A program made the position numbers and the translations under genes. The notes below the pieces were generated by a model. That model had not been told where the DNA came from, ran no database searches, and saw nothing but the letters and a program-made list of their open reading frames with translations. This document shows, piece after piece, positions 8,303-16,564 of a DNA stretch of 53,308 nucleotides; the first letter of the stretch is position 1; every line of letters begins with the position of its first letter. This DNA is from Chloroflexi bacterium bin20 (GTDB lineage Bacteria > Chloroflexota > Anaerolineae > Aggregatilineales > Phototrophicaceae): NCBI GenBank assembly GCA_002238485.1, contig MPMG01000016.1, forward strand, positions 1 to 53,308, written 5' to 3'.

Positions 8303-9058
8303 ATGCAGGAATTCGTCGACTTTGCCACGCAGCTCGCCCGGGCCAGCGGCGAGCTTATCATGCGCTATTTCCGCAGCGATCTGCGCGTCGAAACCAAAGC
8401 CGACCAATCGCCCGTCACTATCGCCGATCAACGCGCCGAAGAACTCATGCGCGAGATGATCATGCGCCAATACCCCGACCACGGCATCATTGGCGAAGAA
8501 TTTGGCGCGCACAAAGCAGAGGCCCCATACCAGTGGGTGCTCGACCCCATTGACGGCACGAAGTCATTCGTCAGCGGCACCTTCCTGTTTGGCACGTTGA
8601 TCGGCTTGCTGCGCGAGGGGCAGCCTATCGTCGGCGCGATTCATCATCCCGTCACATCCCACTTGCTGGTCGGCGATGGCGCAGAAGCGCGCTTGAATGG
8701 CGATCTTGTGCGCGTTCGCGGGACGAAAAAACTGGGCGACGCCGTGCTCTGCTATACCGATTTCATCGATGTCGGCAAGTATCAGAATGGCAGCGCCTTC
8801 CAGCAGTTGCTGGGCAAGACAAAGTTCAACCGCAGCTGGGGCGATTGCCATGGCTACTTCCTGGTGGCGACCGGCTATGCCGATATCATGCTCGACCCGA
8901 TCATGAACTTGTGGGACATTGTCGCGCTGGTGCCGGTCATCGAAGGCGCTGGCGGGACGATCACCTCCTGGCAAGGCGGAGCGCCACTCAGCGGCGATGG
9001 CATCATCGCCAGCAACGGCATCCTGCACGACCAGGTATTGAGCGCGCTAATCGCCTGA
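8303..9058 (+). CDS. hisN: Histidinol-phosphatase, inositol monophosphatase family
   Basis: This 251-residue Mg-dependent phosphatase is of the IMPase fold. Position in the his run indicates hydrolysis of L-histidinol phosphate, the role of HisN in actinobacteria. Metal-site motifs seen are GEEFG (64-68), WVLDPIDGTKSF (78-89, with D81 and D84) and NLWDIVALVPVIEGAGG near the C-terminus. ATG at 8303 is preceded by GGAG (9-nt spacing). Other IMPase-family substrates are possible, but the hisB neighbour makes HisN the best call. The gap to the GH38 gene is only 13 bp. Confidence 0.88.
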   Translation: MQEFVDFATQLARASGELIMRYFRSDLRVETKADQSPVTIADQRAEELMREMIMRQYPDHGIIGEEFGAHKAEAPYQWVLDPIDGTKSFVSGTFLFGTLIGLLREGQPIVGAIHHPVTSHLLVGDGAEARLNGDLVRVRGTKKLGDAVLCYTDFIDVGKYQNGSAFQQLLGKTKFNRSWGDCHGYFLVATGYADIMLDPIMNLWDIVALVPVIEGAGGTITSWQGGAPLSGDGIIASNGILHDQVLSALIA

Positions 9059-9071
9059 GGGAGCGCCTGCC

Positions 9072-11741
9072 ATGCCAAAGATCGAGCGCATCTACCTCAT
9101 CAGCCACACCCACACCGATATCGGCTATACCGACCACCAGGACACAGTCTTCCGTCAGCATCTCGGTTTCATCGACGAGGCTATTGAGCTGGCAGAAGCC
9201 ACCGCCCATTACCCGCCAGAAGCGCAGTACAAGTGGACTTGCGAAGTGACCTCCTTTGTCGAGCGCTACTTCCAGCAACGTCCACCGCGCCAGGTCGACC
9301 GCTTCCTTGCGCTTCACAAACGCGGACAAATGGCCGTGGCCGGCATGCAGTATCACTGGACACCCCTGCTTTCTGTTGCGGGCATGCTGCGCTCTTTGCT
9401 GCCGGTGCGGCGTCTGCGCGATGACTATGGGCTGACGATCCGCTCCGCCATGCAATGCGATGTCAACGGCGTCGCCTGGTTGTGGGCAGATCTGCTGCCA
9501 GCCATCGGCATCGACACGTTGACCATGTCCATCAATATGCACCGCGGCGCGCGCCCCCAGCCCGACCTGAACGCCTTTTGGTGGCATGGTCCCGCCGCTG
9601 GACGCCTGCTCACCTTCAATGGTCCGCATTATCTCTACGGCATCTTCCGCTATGGCTTGAGCGATATGAACTTCGTCGACGAGTTGCTGCCGGCGCAGAT
9701 CGCCCAGCTGGAAGCGCGCGACGAGTATCCCTACGACTTCCTATACGCCCAGATCACCCATCCAGCCCGCGTAGACAATGGTCCGCCCCTGGCGCACATG
9801 GCCGATTTCGCGCGCGACTGGAATGCCGCGGGCCGCCAACCGCCCATTATCTTCACCACCATCGACGGCTTCGCGCAGATGCTGCACGACGACTATGGCG
9901 AGTCGCTCTTTGACTGGCGCGGCGACTGGACAGACTGGTGGGCGGATGGAGTCGGCTCGTCTATTTATGAAACCAGCCTCAACCGCGAAACCGAGCAGTT
10001 GTTGCCCATGTTGGATTTGCTGGCGACTCAAGTAGACGGGACCGACCAGGCGCTCATTGACGAAGCCTATCATCTGGTATCGCTCTACGATGAACACACT
10101 TGGGGCGGCTTTGCCAGCATCCGCCGGCCGCACTCGCCCTTCACGCGCGCCAGCTTCAATCGCAAAGCCAGCTTTGCCTATGGCGGCTATGGCTTGACGC
10201 ACGAGCTGCTGGCAGAGACCGGACGCGCCCTGGCAAACGAGATCACTGGCGCAATGCCCGAGGGTCATGCCTGGCGGCGCTGGGGACAATACATCAGCGC
10301 CAACCCTGCCGATGCCCCTGACAATTACCATTACCTGGCGCTGAATCCCTGCGGCTGGGAGCGAGCAATCCGTTATCCGCTGCCGCCGGATATGGGTGGC
10401 GCCGCGCCACATGGCATGCTGGAGCAATTCCTCATCGGCAACTACCGCGAAGACCCGCCCCTGCTGGGGGACGCGCCCAGCGATCAAATGCTGCAAGCCC
10501 AGCTGCCGGCATTCAGCTACGAGGTCATCGCGCCCTCGCGGATTTCAGCCCCGCCCGACACCGCAATCGGCGCTGGCAGGTTGGAGAACCGCTGGTATCG
10601 CCTGCGCATCGACCCGAAAACTGGCGGCTTGTCGAGCTGGTACGACAAAGAACTGGACCGCGAGTTGGTCGCGCAGGACGAAATCTGGGCTTTTGGGCAA
10701 TACATCTATGAATGGGTTGACCATCCCGATGACCGCCGCGCTATCTTCGCCCTGGATTTCGACCGCGAAGACTTCGGCATCCGTCACAGCGACACGCCCT
10801 TCCGCCGCAGCGGTCCCACATCGGTGGAGGTCATGCCCGCACGAAAGCTGCCCGACTGCCTGGAAATCGAAGTCCGTCTGCGCGCTCGCGGAGCAAAGAC
10901 CGTCTGCGCCCGTTTCAGCCTGCCCCACCATCAAAAGGCGCTTTGCCTGGAGATGCTCATCGACAAAGAATTCGTCACCGATGCCGAAGCCGTCTATGTG
11001 CCCTTCCCGCTCAATCTGCAGCAGCATAGTTTTCACCTCGACCTGAATGGCCTGCCCCTGCAGCCCGAGCGCGAACAGCTGCCCGGTTCTTGCCGCGACT
11101 GGTATGGCATTCAGCGCTGGGCAGAGGCGGGCGATGCTGGCGCGTCGGTCACGCTCGTGCCGCTGGATTCGCCGCTGCTGCAGTTGGGCGGCATCACCAC
11201 CGGGCGCTGGGCGGAAAAGCTGGATGCGCGGCGAGCCACACTGGTTTCCTGGGCGCTGCACAATCATTGGGACACCAACTTCAAAGCCAGCCAGGGGCAA
11301 GCCATCTTGCAACGTTATCACCTGACATCGGGCGCGAGCTACGACTCGGCCGCCAGCGCGCGTTTCGCTTTGGATGCCTGCTTGCCGCCGCTGCTGGTGC
11401 GGGCGCCGGGCGCGGCATTGGGCAGGCGCGGCACTTTCATGGTTCCCGAGCCACAGGGGCAATGCGAATTGCGCATCAAACGCGCCGCCGATGGACGCGG
11501 GATTATTGTGCAAGCCATGAACCTGGGCAACGAAGCAGTCGAGCAGCGGCTGACATTCCCCAACCTGGATATCGCTTCAGCCTGCCTCTGCGATCCGATT
11601 GAACATGACGGCGCGGAATTGGAAGTTGTCGCTGGCAGCATTACAATCGAGGTGTCGGGGCGCTCGCTGGCCTGTGCGCGCTTGCTGTTTGCCGAATCGG
11701 TTTCGTATCCCTGTCGGGGGGCATGTTACACTTGGGCATAA
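9072..11741 (+). CDS. Glycoside hydrolase family 38 (alpha-mannosidase-like)
   Basis: This 889-residue protein begins MPKIERIYLISHTHTDIGYT. The H12-x-H14-x-D16 pattern corresponds to the zinc-site HxHxD of GH38 retaining alpha-mannosidases. The likely nucleophile aspartate is D130 in AMQCDVNGVAWL. A helical middle region (YDEHTWGG) and C-terminal beta-domains follow, as in the family. There is no signal peptide, so action is cytoplasmic, perhaps on imported oligosaccharides. ATG at 9072 has GAGGGAG 8 nt upstream. It starts 13 bp after hisN and is probably co-transcribed with it, which is unexpected. Substrate not shown; the HTHTDIGYT subgroup differs from the classical mannosidases. Confidence 0.85.
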   Translation: MPKIERIYLISHTHTDIGYTDHQDTVFRQHLGFIDEAIELAEATAHYPPEAQYKWTCEVTSFVERYFQQRPPRQVDRFLALHKRGQMAVAGMQYHWTPLLSVAGMLRSLLPVRRLRDDYGLTIRSAMQCDVNGVAWLWADLLPAIGIDTLTMSINMHRGARPQPDLNAFWWHGPAAGRLLTFNGPHYLYGIFRYGLSDMNFVDELLPAQIAQLEARDEYPYDFLYAQITHPARVDNGPPLAHMADFARDWNAAGRQPPIIFTTIDGFAQMLHDDYGESLFDWRGDWTDWWADGVGSSIYETSLNRETEQLLPMLDLLATQVDGTDQALIDEAYHLVSLYDEHTWGGFASIRRPHSPFTRASFNRKASFAYGGYGLTHELLAETGRALANEITGAMPEGHAWRRWGQYISANPADAPDNYHYLALNPCGWERAIRYPLPPDMGGAAPHGMLEQFLIGNYREDPPLLGDAPSDQMLQAQLPAFSYEVIAPSRISAPPDTAIGAGRLENRWYRLRIDPKTGGLSSWYDKELDRELVAQDEIWAFGQYIYEWVDHPDDRRAIFALDFDREDFGIRHSDTPFRRSGPTSVEVMPARKLPDCLEIEVRLRARGAKTVCARFSLPHHQKALCLEMLIDKEFVTDAEAVYVPFPLNLQQHSFHLDLNGLPLQPEREQLPGSCRDWYGIQRWAEAGDAGASVTLVPLDSPLLQLGGITTGRWAEKLDARRATLVSWALHNHWDTNFKASQGQAILQRYHLTSGASYDSAASARFALDACLPPLLVRAPGAALGRRGTFMVPEPQGQCELRIKRAADGRGIIVQAMNLGNEAVEQRLTFPNLDIASACLCDPIEHDGAELEVVAGSITIEVSGRSLACARLLFAESVSYPCRGACYTWA

Positions 11742-11763
11742 TTGATTTGAGGTAAGGTTGATT

Positions 11764-12672
11764 ATGAAGATTGTTCGCGCTGCCGCAATACTGTTTCTCC
11801 TGATTGTGGCTGGCGGCACGCTCGCCGAGAGCTACCAGATCCGCGTGACCTGGACAACCAACCTGCGCGCATCCTACAGCCTCAACAGCCCGGTTATAGG
11901 CAAAGCGCTGGCCGGCCAATTGCTGCAAGTCGTGGGCAGAAACAACCGCTGGCTGAAGATTGAGCGCAATAACGAAATCGTCTGGATGGCGGATTGGGTT
12001 GGCTACACGCGCCTCGGTCAGCAGCCAGAACAGCCCGCACCGGCAGCCAACGGGCAGACTCCGGCAAATGTCGACAACTGCTGTTTCGTGGATCGCCAAT
12101 GCAGCAACGACCAAGAGTGGACAGACGGCTATTGGGCATTCCAGAACAATCAATGCAACGCGCCTGCGCAATCTCAGCCGGGGACATCCCCTGGGCAAAG
12201 AACGATTCACGGGATTGTCATGGAAGGATCGGACCTTTTTCTGAACCTTATGCAGGAAGCGCTGGACTATGCGCAGGTGCGATCACCACAGAAATGGCAC
12301 GATTATATCCTTAGCGCCGTCGATCGACTCATTGAAAAAGACAACCCCTCGTTCTTTGGCGCAGCTTTAACAGCGGAACGGACAGTGCTGCTTACCGAGT
12401 ACCGCGATTGGGTCCAAAGCGGAACTCTTAAAGGGAGCATTTTCTCAGTGCTAGATGTCCTTGTTCACGAGGCATGCCACATCCATTGGCATGAAGCCGG
12501 ATTCGAATACATTATTGATCCTGGACTTATCGTTGATGCGTCAGAAGAGTTAGCGTGCAACCTGGTCTCATGTGAATTACAGCGAAATATTGGCTTCTAC
12601 GAGAATCGCTCGTTGCCCAAAGGATATTGCCCCATAGCAGAGGTCGAGGCCAGTCGGCACGCGCGCGCCTAG
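11764..12672 (+). CDS. Secreted SH3-like protein with C-terminal HEACH (putative zinc-peptidase-like) domain
   Basis: This 302-residue protein has a Sec signal peptide (residues 1-21, cleavage near LAES). Residues 22-85 form a bacterial SH3-like domain (LRASYSLNSPVIG ... WLKIERNNEIVWMADW). A Cys-rich linker follows (NCCFVDRQC, 105-113, and WTDGYWAFQNNQC, 119-131). The C-terminal domain is alpha-helical and carries HEACH at 235-239 with EEL at 261-263 downstream, a pattern compatible with an HExxH...E zinc site. Peptidase activity is inference. Start: ATG at 11764 with AAGG 6 nt upstream, preferred over a TTG at 11758. The next gene is a paralogue. The C-terminal half looks lower in GC than the N-terminal half. 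Confidence 0.8.
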   Translation: MKIVRAAAILFLLIVAGGTLAESYQIRVTWTTNLRASYSLNSPVIGKALAGQLLQVVGRNNRWLKIERNNEIVWMADWVGYTRLGQQPEQPAPAANGQTPANVDNCCFVDRQCSNDQEWTDGYWAFQNNQCNAPAQSQPGTSPGQRTIHGIVMEGSDLFLNLMQEALDYAQVRSPQKWHDYILSAVDRLIEKDNPSFFGAALTAERTVLLTEYRDWVQSGTLKGSIFSVLDVLVHEACHIHWHEAGFEYIIDPGLIVDASEELACNLVSCELQRNIGFYENRSLPKGYCPIAEVEASRHARA

Positions 12673-12779
12673 GTTTGCGTCGGGAGCAGCGCGGCCGGCG
12701 AACTCAGCTTCAATGCAGCATAGAAAACATCCATGATTCGGCTGTGCAGTGGTGGCATTAGCGCCAAAGGAAGGCGAAT

Positions 12780-13808
12780 ATGAATGCGAAACACCTGGCG
12801 GTCATACTCAGCCTGTTGCTATCTGCGAGCGTCGCGCTGGCGGAGAGCTATCAAATACAGGTTCGCTTTACCGTCCGGCTGCGCGCATCCTACAGCCTCA
12901 ACAGCCCGGTTGTAGGCAATGCGCTGGCCGGCGATGTGCTGCAAGTCGTGGGCAGAAACAATCGCTGGCTGAAGATCGAGCGCGACGGCGAGATCGCCTG
13001 GCTGGCCGATTGGGTCGAATACACCCGCCTCGGTCAGCAGCCAGCACAGCCCGCCACCGCACCGGCAGCCAACGGGCAGACGCCATCCAACATCGACAAT
13101 TGCTGTTTCGTGGATCGCCAGTGCCAGAGCGAGCGCGATTGGGTCGACGGTTACTGGGCTTACCAGCGAAATGAATGCCCGGCGCAATCCCAGCCAGGGT
13201 TATCGCCTGCGCCAACAAGCGGACACCCAATAACAATTAACGGGTCCTTCCTGTTTCATGGCATCATTACGGAAGCGCTCGACGCCCTGCGCGACCGAGC
13301 GCCACAATGGTATGACTATGTAAAAACCAATTTGTACCTGGTCAATGAGACCACTCCCGGCGGCAGTAGCCATGGTTATCCCGCGGGAACCTGCGGCTTG
13401 AGTCCTTACAGCACGATCGCGTATTCGGTGCATGAGTGGAATGTGTACAGCTATGTATCTTCCCTCGTCCACTACGCCTGTCATTCAGCCTATCGATACG
13501 CCGGCATACCTTATAATGGCTATACCAAGGTGAACGAAGAGTCGGATTGCGTTCGTATGGATAATGCCGCGACGGACCTGGTGGCCGCGCATCATCCACC
13601 CGGCAAGTTCGGAACTGTGGTTGGAATATCTCATTGCGACGGCGACTTGACGAACTCCCCCCATTGCCGCTGGGTTCGCGAAAACTGCGAATGGGGTCCC
13701 AACATGACGCTGCTCGATTGCCCGGCTGCCGGTCTGGTCACCCGCACGCTTGAAGAGTGGCAGTATGAAGAGAGATACCTTCGTTCACTTCCTTCCCCAA
13801 ATAGTTGA
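12780..13808 (+). CDS. Secreted SH3-like protein, paralogue of the upstream gene with degenerate HYACH motif
   Basis: This 342-residue protein has a signal peptide (1-21) and an SH3-like domain (22-85). The linker is almost identical to its neighbour's (NCCFVDRQC at 107-115, DWVDGYWAYQRNEC at 120-133). The C-terminal domain has diverged: the neighbour's HEACH is HYACH here (231-235), so the catalytic glutamate is missing. Extra cysteines follow (C257, C286, C296, C303, C314). It is likely a secreted binding or structural protein, not an enzyme. ATG at 12780 has GGAAGG 6 nt upstream. A 107-bp gap separates the two paralogues. Function is not known. Confidence 0.78.
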   Translation: MNAKHLAVILSLLLSASVALAESYQIQVRFTVRLRASYSLNSPVVGNALAGDVLQVVGRNNRWLKIERDGEIAWLADWVEYTRLGQQPAQPATAPAANGQTPSNIDNCCFVDRQCQSERDWVDGYWAYQRNECPAQSQPGLSPAPTSGHPITINGSFLFHGIITEALDALRDRAPQWYDYVKTNLYLVNETTPGGSSHGYPAGTCGLSPYSTIAYSVHEWNVYSYVSSLVHYACHSAYRYAGIPYNGYTKVNEESDCVRMDNAATDLVAAHHPPGKFGTVVGISHCDGDLTNSPHCRWVRENCEWGPNMTLLDCPAAGLVTRTLEEWQYEERYLRSLPSPNS

Positions 13809-13826
13809 CCGGAAGAGGCAGCGAAC

Positions 13827-14549
13827 ATGCTGGGTGGCAAAACAGCAGTCGTAACAGGCGGCAGCGGCGATCTGGGCGGGGCGATGGCGCGGCAACTGAC
13901 GGCGCAGGGCGCGCATGTCGTCATCTGGGATATCGTCCCGCCAGAACAGGACAATCCCGCCGACTACAGGCAAGTTGATGTGCGTGACCGCGCGGCTGTT
14001 GACGAGGCGATTGCCAGCCTGCCCCAAGTCGATATCGTCTGCGCCAATGCCGGCATCGTCGACGCCCAGCCCTTCCTCGAGCTAAGCGCCGAAAATTGGC
14101 AGAATCACCTGGATATCAACCTGAGCGGCTGCTTTCATACCTGCCAGAGCGCCGCCCGCCGCATGGTCGCCGATGGCACGCAAGGGCGCATCATCCTGAC
14201 ATCCAGCTGGGTCGCGCAGATCCCCTGGCCCGAGATCACCGCCTACACCGTCAGCAAAGCGGGGGTGAACATGCTGGTCAAACAGATGGCCCGCGAGCTG
14301 GCTGCGCATGGCATCCGCGTCAATGCGATTGCGCCGGGCATCGTGGCGGCTGGCCTGGCGGGGCGGCAACTGCGCGAAGAGCCGCAATATGCCGCGCGAG
14401 TCGCCAAAGTCATCCCGCTGGGCGCGCCCGGCAGCCCCGAAGACATCGCTGCCGCCGTCGTCTACCTGGCCAGTCCGCAGACCAACTACATGACTGGCAG
14501 CATCCTGACCCTGGATGGCGGCTGTTCGCTCTTCCAATTCGATGCCTGA
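13827..14549 (+). CDS. Short-chain dehydrogenase/reductase (SDR) family oxidoreductase
   Basis: This 240-residue classical SDR binds its NAD(P) cofactor at VVTGGSGDLGGAMA (residues 8-21). NAG lies in VCANAGIV, and the catalytic YxxxK is in AYTVSKAGV with an upstream Ser in LTSSWV. The C-terminal PGI and YMTGSILTLDGG are typical. The substrate is not predictable. ATG at 13827 is preceded by GAGG. Its last codons overlap the PHP-domain gene by 8 nt, so the two are probably co-translated. Family call is firm, role open. Confidence 0.92.
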   Translation: MLGGKTAVVTGGSGDLGGAMARQLTAQGAHVVIWDIVPPEQDNPADYRQVDVRDRAAVDEAIASLPQVDIVCANAGIVDAQPFLELSAENWQNHLDINLSGCFHTCQSAARRMVADGTQGRIILTSSWVAQIPWPEITAYTVSKAGVNMLVKQMARELAAHGIRVNAIAPGIVAAGLAGRQLREEPQYAARVAKVIPLGAPGSPEDIAAAVVYLASPQTNYMTGSILTLDGGCSLFQFDA

Positions 14550-16056
14550 CTCCGCTGCCTTCGCCGATTTTCAGCTGTATTTCGGCGATATTCACAACCA
14601 CTGCAATCTGAGCTATGGGGCAGGCAGCCTGGCGGATGCGCTGCACAACGCCCGCCTGCAGTTGGATTTCGCCAGTGTAACCTTGCACGGGCATTGGGAC
14701 GATATGCCGCAGGACGATCCGCGACTCGGCTACCTGGTCGATTATCATCGGCAGGGCTTTCAACGAGCTCGCGCTGGTTGGGCGGGTTATTTGCATGCCA
14801 CAGAGGCCGCCAACCGCGACGGCGAATTCCTAACTTTCCCCAGCTTCGAGTGGCATTCCATGCAATATGGCGACCACTGCATCCTGTTCCGCGATATTGC
14901 CACGCCAGACATCTTCCATGTCGCGCATGTGGAAGAACTTCGCCAACGGCTGCGCGAACACCCCCACCCCAGCCTGCTCATCCCGCATCACATCGGCTAT
15001 TTGCAGGGCTTCCGCGGCATCAACTGGGCGCAAACCACCGCCGAGCTTTCGCCCGTGGTCGAGATCATGTCTTTTCATGGCGCAAGCGAACACAGCGATG
15101 CCGATCCAGCTTACCTGCACGCCATGGGTCCGCGCGACCGCCGCAGCACAGCGCAATACGGCCTGGCGCAGGGGCATATCTTCGGCTTTGTGGGCTCCAG
15201 CGATCATCACAGCGCCCACCCGGGCAGCTATGGCTATGGGCAAGCGGCTGTCTGGGCAAAATCGCTGTCCCGCGCTGCTGTCTGGGACGCGCTGCAAAAT
15301 CGCCGCTGCTATGCCATCACGGGCGACCGCATCGCGCTGGCTTTCTCGCTGAATGACCAGCCCATGGGGAGCGTGATCCCTTTCGCGCAAAACCGCCGAA
15401 TCGCTGTGGCTGTCGAAGGCGCGTCGGCGCTGGACTATATTGAAGTGCTGCACAAGAATCGCGTCATCCACCGCGAGTCGCCGCCGGTTGCCGCCCCCGA
15501 TATTCGCCTGCCGTTGAAAGTGCGCCTGGAAATGGGCTGGGGCGAGCTGGAGACGATGACCGACTGGGATGTCGATTTGCGCATCTTCGCTGGCGAATTG
15601 CTGGACATCGAGCCGCACCTGCGCGGGCACGATATCGGCATCCCCGTCATCGACGATGTGACGCCCTGCGTGCTGAGCCACCTGGATTATGCGGGCAATC
15701 GAGTCCGGCTGCGCACGCAAACGCCGCGCAACGCGACTGTCCGCAGCGCCGCCACCCAAGCCATCACGCTAACCTTGAAGGCCGGCGAGAACACATTCAT
15801 CCAGGCGCGCATCAATGGCCTGGATAGTAGGCTGCCAATCAGCGAATTGTTGAAAGGCGCGCGCAGTTTCTATACCAGCGGCTTTGTTTCGCCCAGCTTC
15901 GTCTTTCATCGCGCCCTGCCAGCGGATGAATACCGGCACAGCTTCACGATCACACACGAGGGCGAAGGCAAACAGCGCGACTGGTATTATGCGCGCGTGC
16001 GACAGCGCAACGGGCAGTGGGCTTGGGCATCGCCGATTTGGGTGGAACGGGCCTGA
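14542..16056 (+). CDS. PHP-type metal-dependent phosphoesterase-like protein (DUF3604-like)
   Basis: This 504-residue protein's N-terminus reads FQLYFGDIHNHCNLSYG (10-26). The HxH pair H18 and H20 is the first metal-binding motif of PHP domains, and the YFGDxHxH-SYG form is typical of DUF3604-like proteins. Later histidines (SFHGASEH, GFVGSSDHHSAHPGSYG) would complete the site. The C-terminal ~150 residues look beta-rich. Start: ATG at 14542 overlapping the SDR stop by 8 nt, chosen because the upstream in-frame extension lies inside the SDR gene. Substrate unknown. It meets the minus-strand DUF3592 gene tail to tail (13-bp gap). Confidence 0.85.
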   Translation: MPDSAAFADFQLYFGDIHNHCNLSYGAGSLADALHNARLQLDFASVTLHGHWDDMPQDDPRLGYLVDYHRQGFQRARAGWAGYLHATEAANRDGEFLTFPSFEWHSMQYGDHCILFRDIATPDIFHVAHVEELRQRLREHPHPSLLIPHHIGYLQGFRGINWAQTTAELSPVVEIMSFHGASEHSDADPAYLHAMGPRDRRSTAQYGLAQGHIFGFVGSSDHHSAHPGSYGYGQAAVWAKSLSRAAVWDALQNRRCYAITGDRIALAFSLNDQPMGSVIPFAQNRRIAVAVEGASALDYIEVLHKNRVIHRESPPVAAPDIRLPLKVRLEMGWGELETMTDWDVDLRIFAGELLDIEPHLRGHDIGIPVIDDVTPCVLSHLDYAGNRVRLRTQTPRNATVRSAATQAITLTLKAGENTFIQARINGLDSRLPISELLKGARSFYTSGFVSPSFVFHRALPADEYRHSFTITHEGEGKQRDWYYARVRQRNGQWAWASPIWVERA

Positions 16057-16069
16057 GGGTTTGCTGCGC

Positions 16070-16564
16070 TTAGACCACGTGACGCAACTGCCGCCACAGA
16101 AAGACCAGCCAGGACGCGCCGTCGCGATAATAGGCGTAGATATGCTGCAGCGACAGCAGAATGCCCAGCACAGACAAGGCCAGCATCAGGGCATCGCTGT
16201 GCAGCACCGCCTCGCCACCCAGCACGCGCGACAACTTTGGATCGGCGGGCAGGTAGAGCACGGGCACCGGTTGGCCGTCGCCACCGTAGTCTTCGGGCGC
16301 GATATCTTGCTTTCCACGATAAAACTTGCCATCCAGCTCGAATTTGTAGATCACCTGAAATCGTCCCGTGCGCGGTTCGATGAAGCCATCTACCCATTTG
16401 CCGATTGTAGTTTCGCCATGGCTGCGCAGCGGCTGATAGGCATCCACCCGGGCAAAGAAGGTCAAGCCCAGCGCCAAACAAAACAGCCCCAGGAACAAAG
16501 CGCCCACATCACTGACGCCTTCGCGATAGGGCAGGTTTGGCTGCATTCTCACAAAAGGCGTCAT
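16070..16564 (-). CDS. DUF3592-like membrane protein
   Basis: This 164-residue protein has one hydrophobic segment near residues 22-40 (GALFLGLFCLALGLTFF) and a second near 125-145 (ALMLALSVLGILLSL). They flank a ~75-residue soluble beta-rich part (IGKWVDGFIEPRTGRFQVIY ... VPVLYLPADPKLSRV). This TM-beta-TM layout with a YxPxxP-like end resembles DUF3592. Function unknown. The ATG at 16564 overlaps the pfkB stop (ATGA), so it is translationally coupled to the kinase and is probably the last gene of the module B transcript. Confidence 0.65.
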   Translation of the reverse strand: MTPFVRMQPNLPYREGVSDVGALFLGLFCLALGLTFFARVDAYQPLRSHGETTIGKWVDGFIEPRTGRFQVIYKFELDGKFYRGKQDIAPEDYGGDGQPVPVLYLPADPKLSRVLGGEAVLHSDALMLALSVLGILLSLQHIYAYYRDGASWLVFLWRQLRHVV

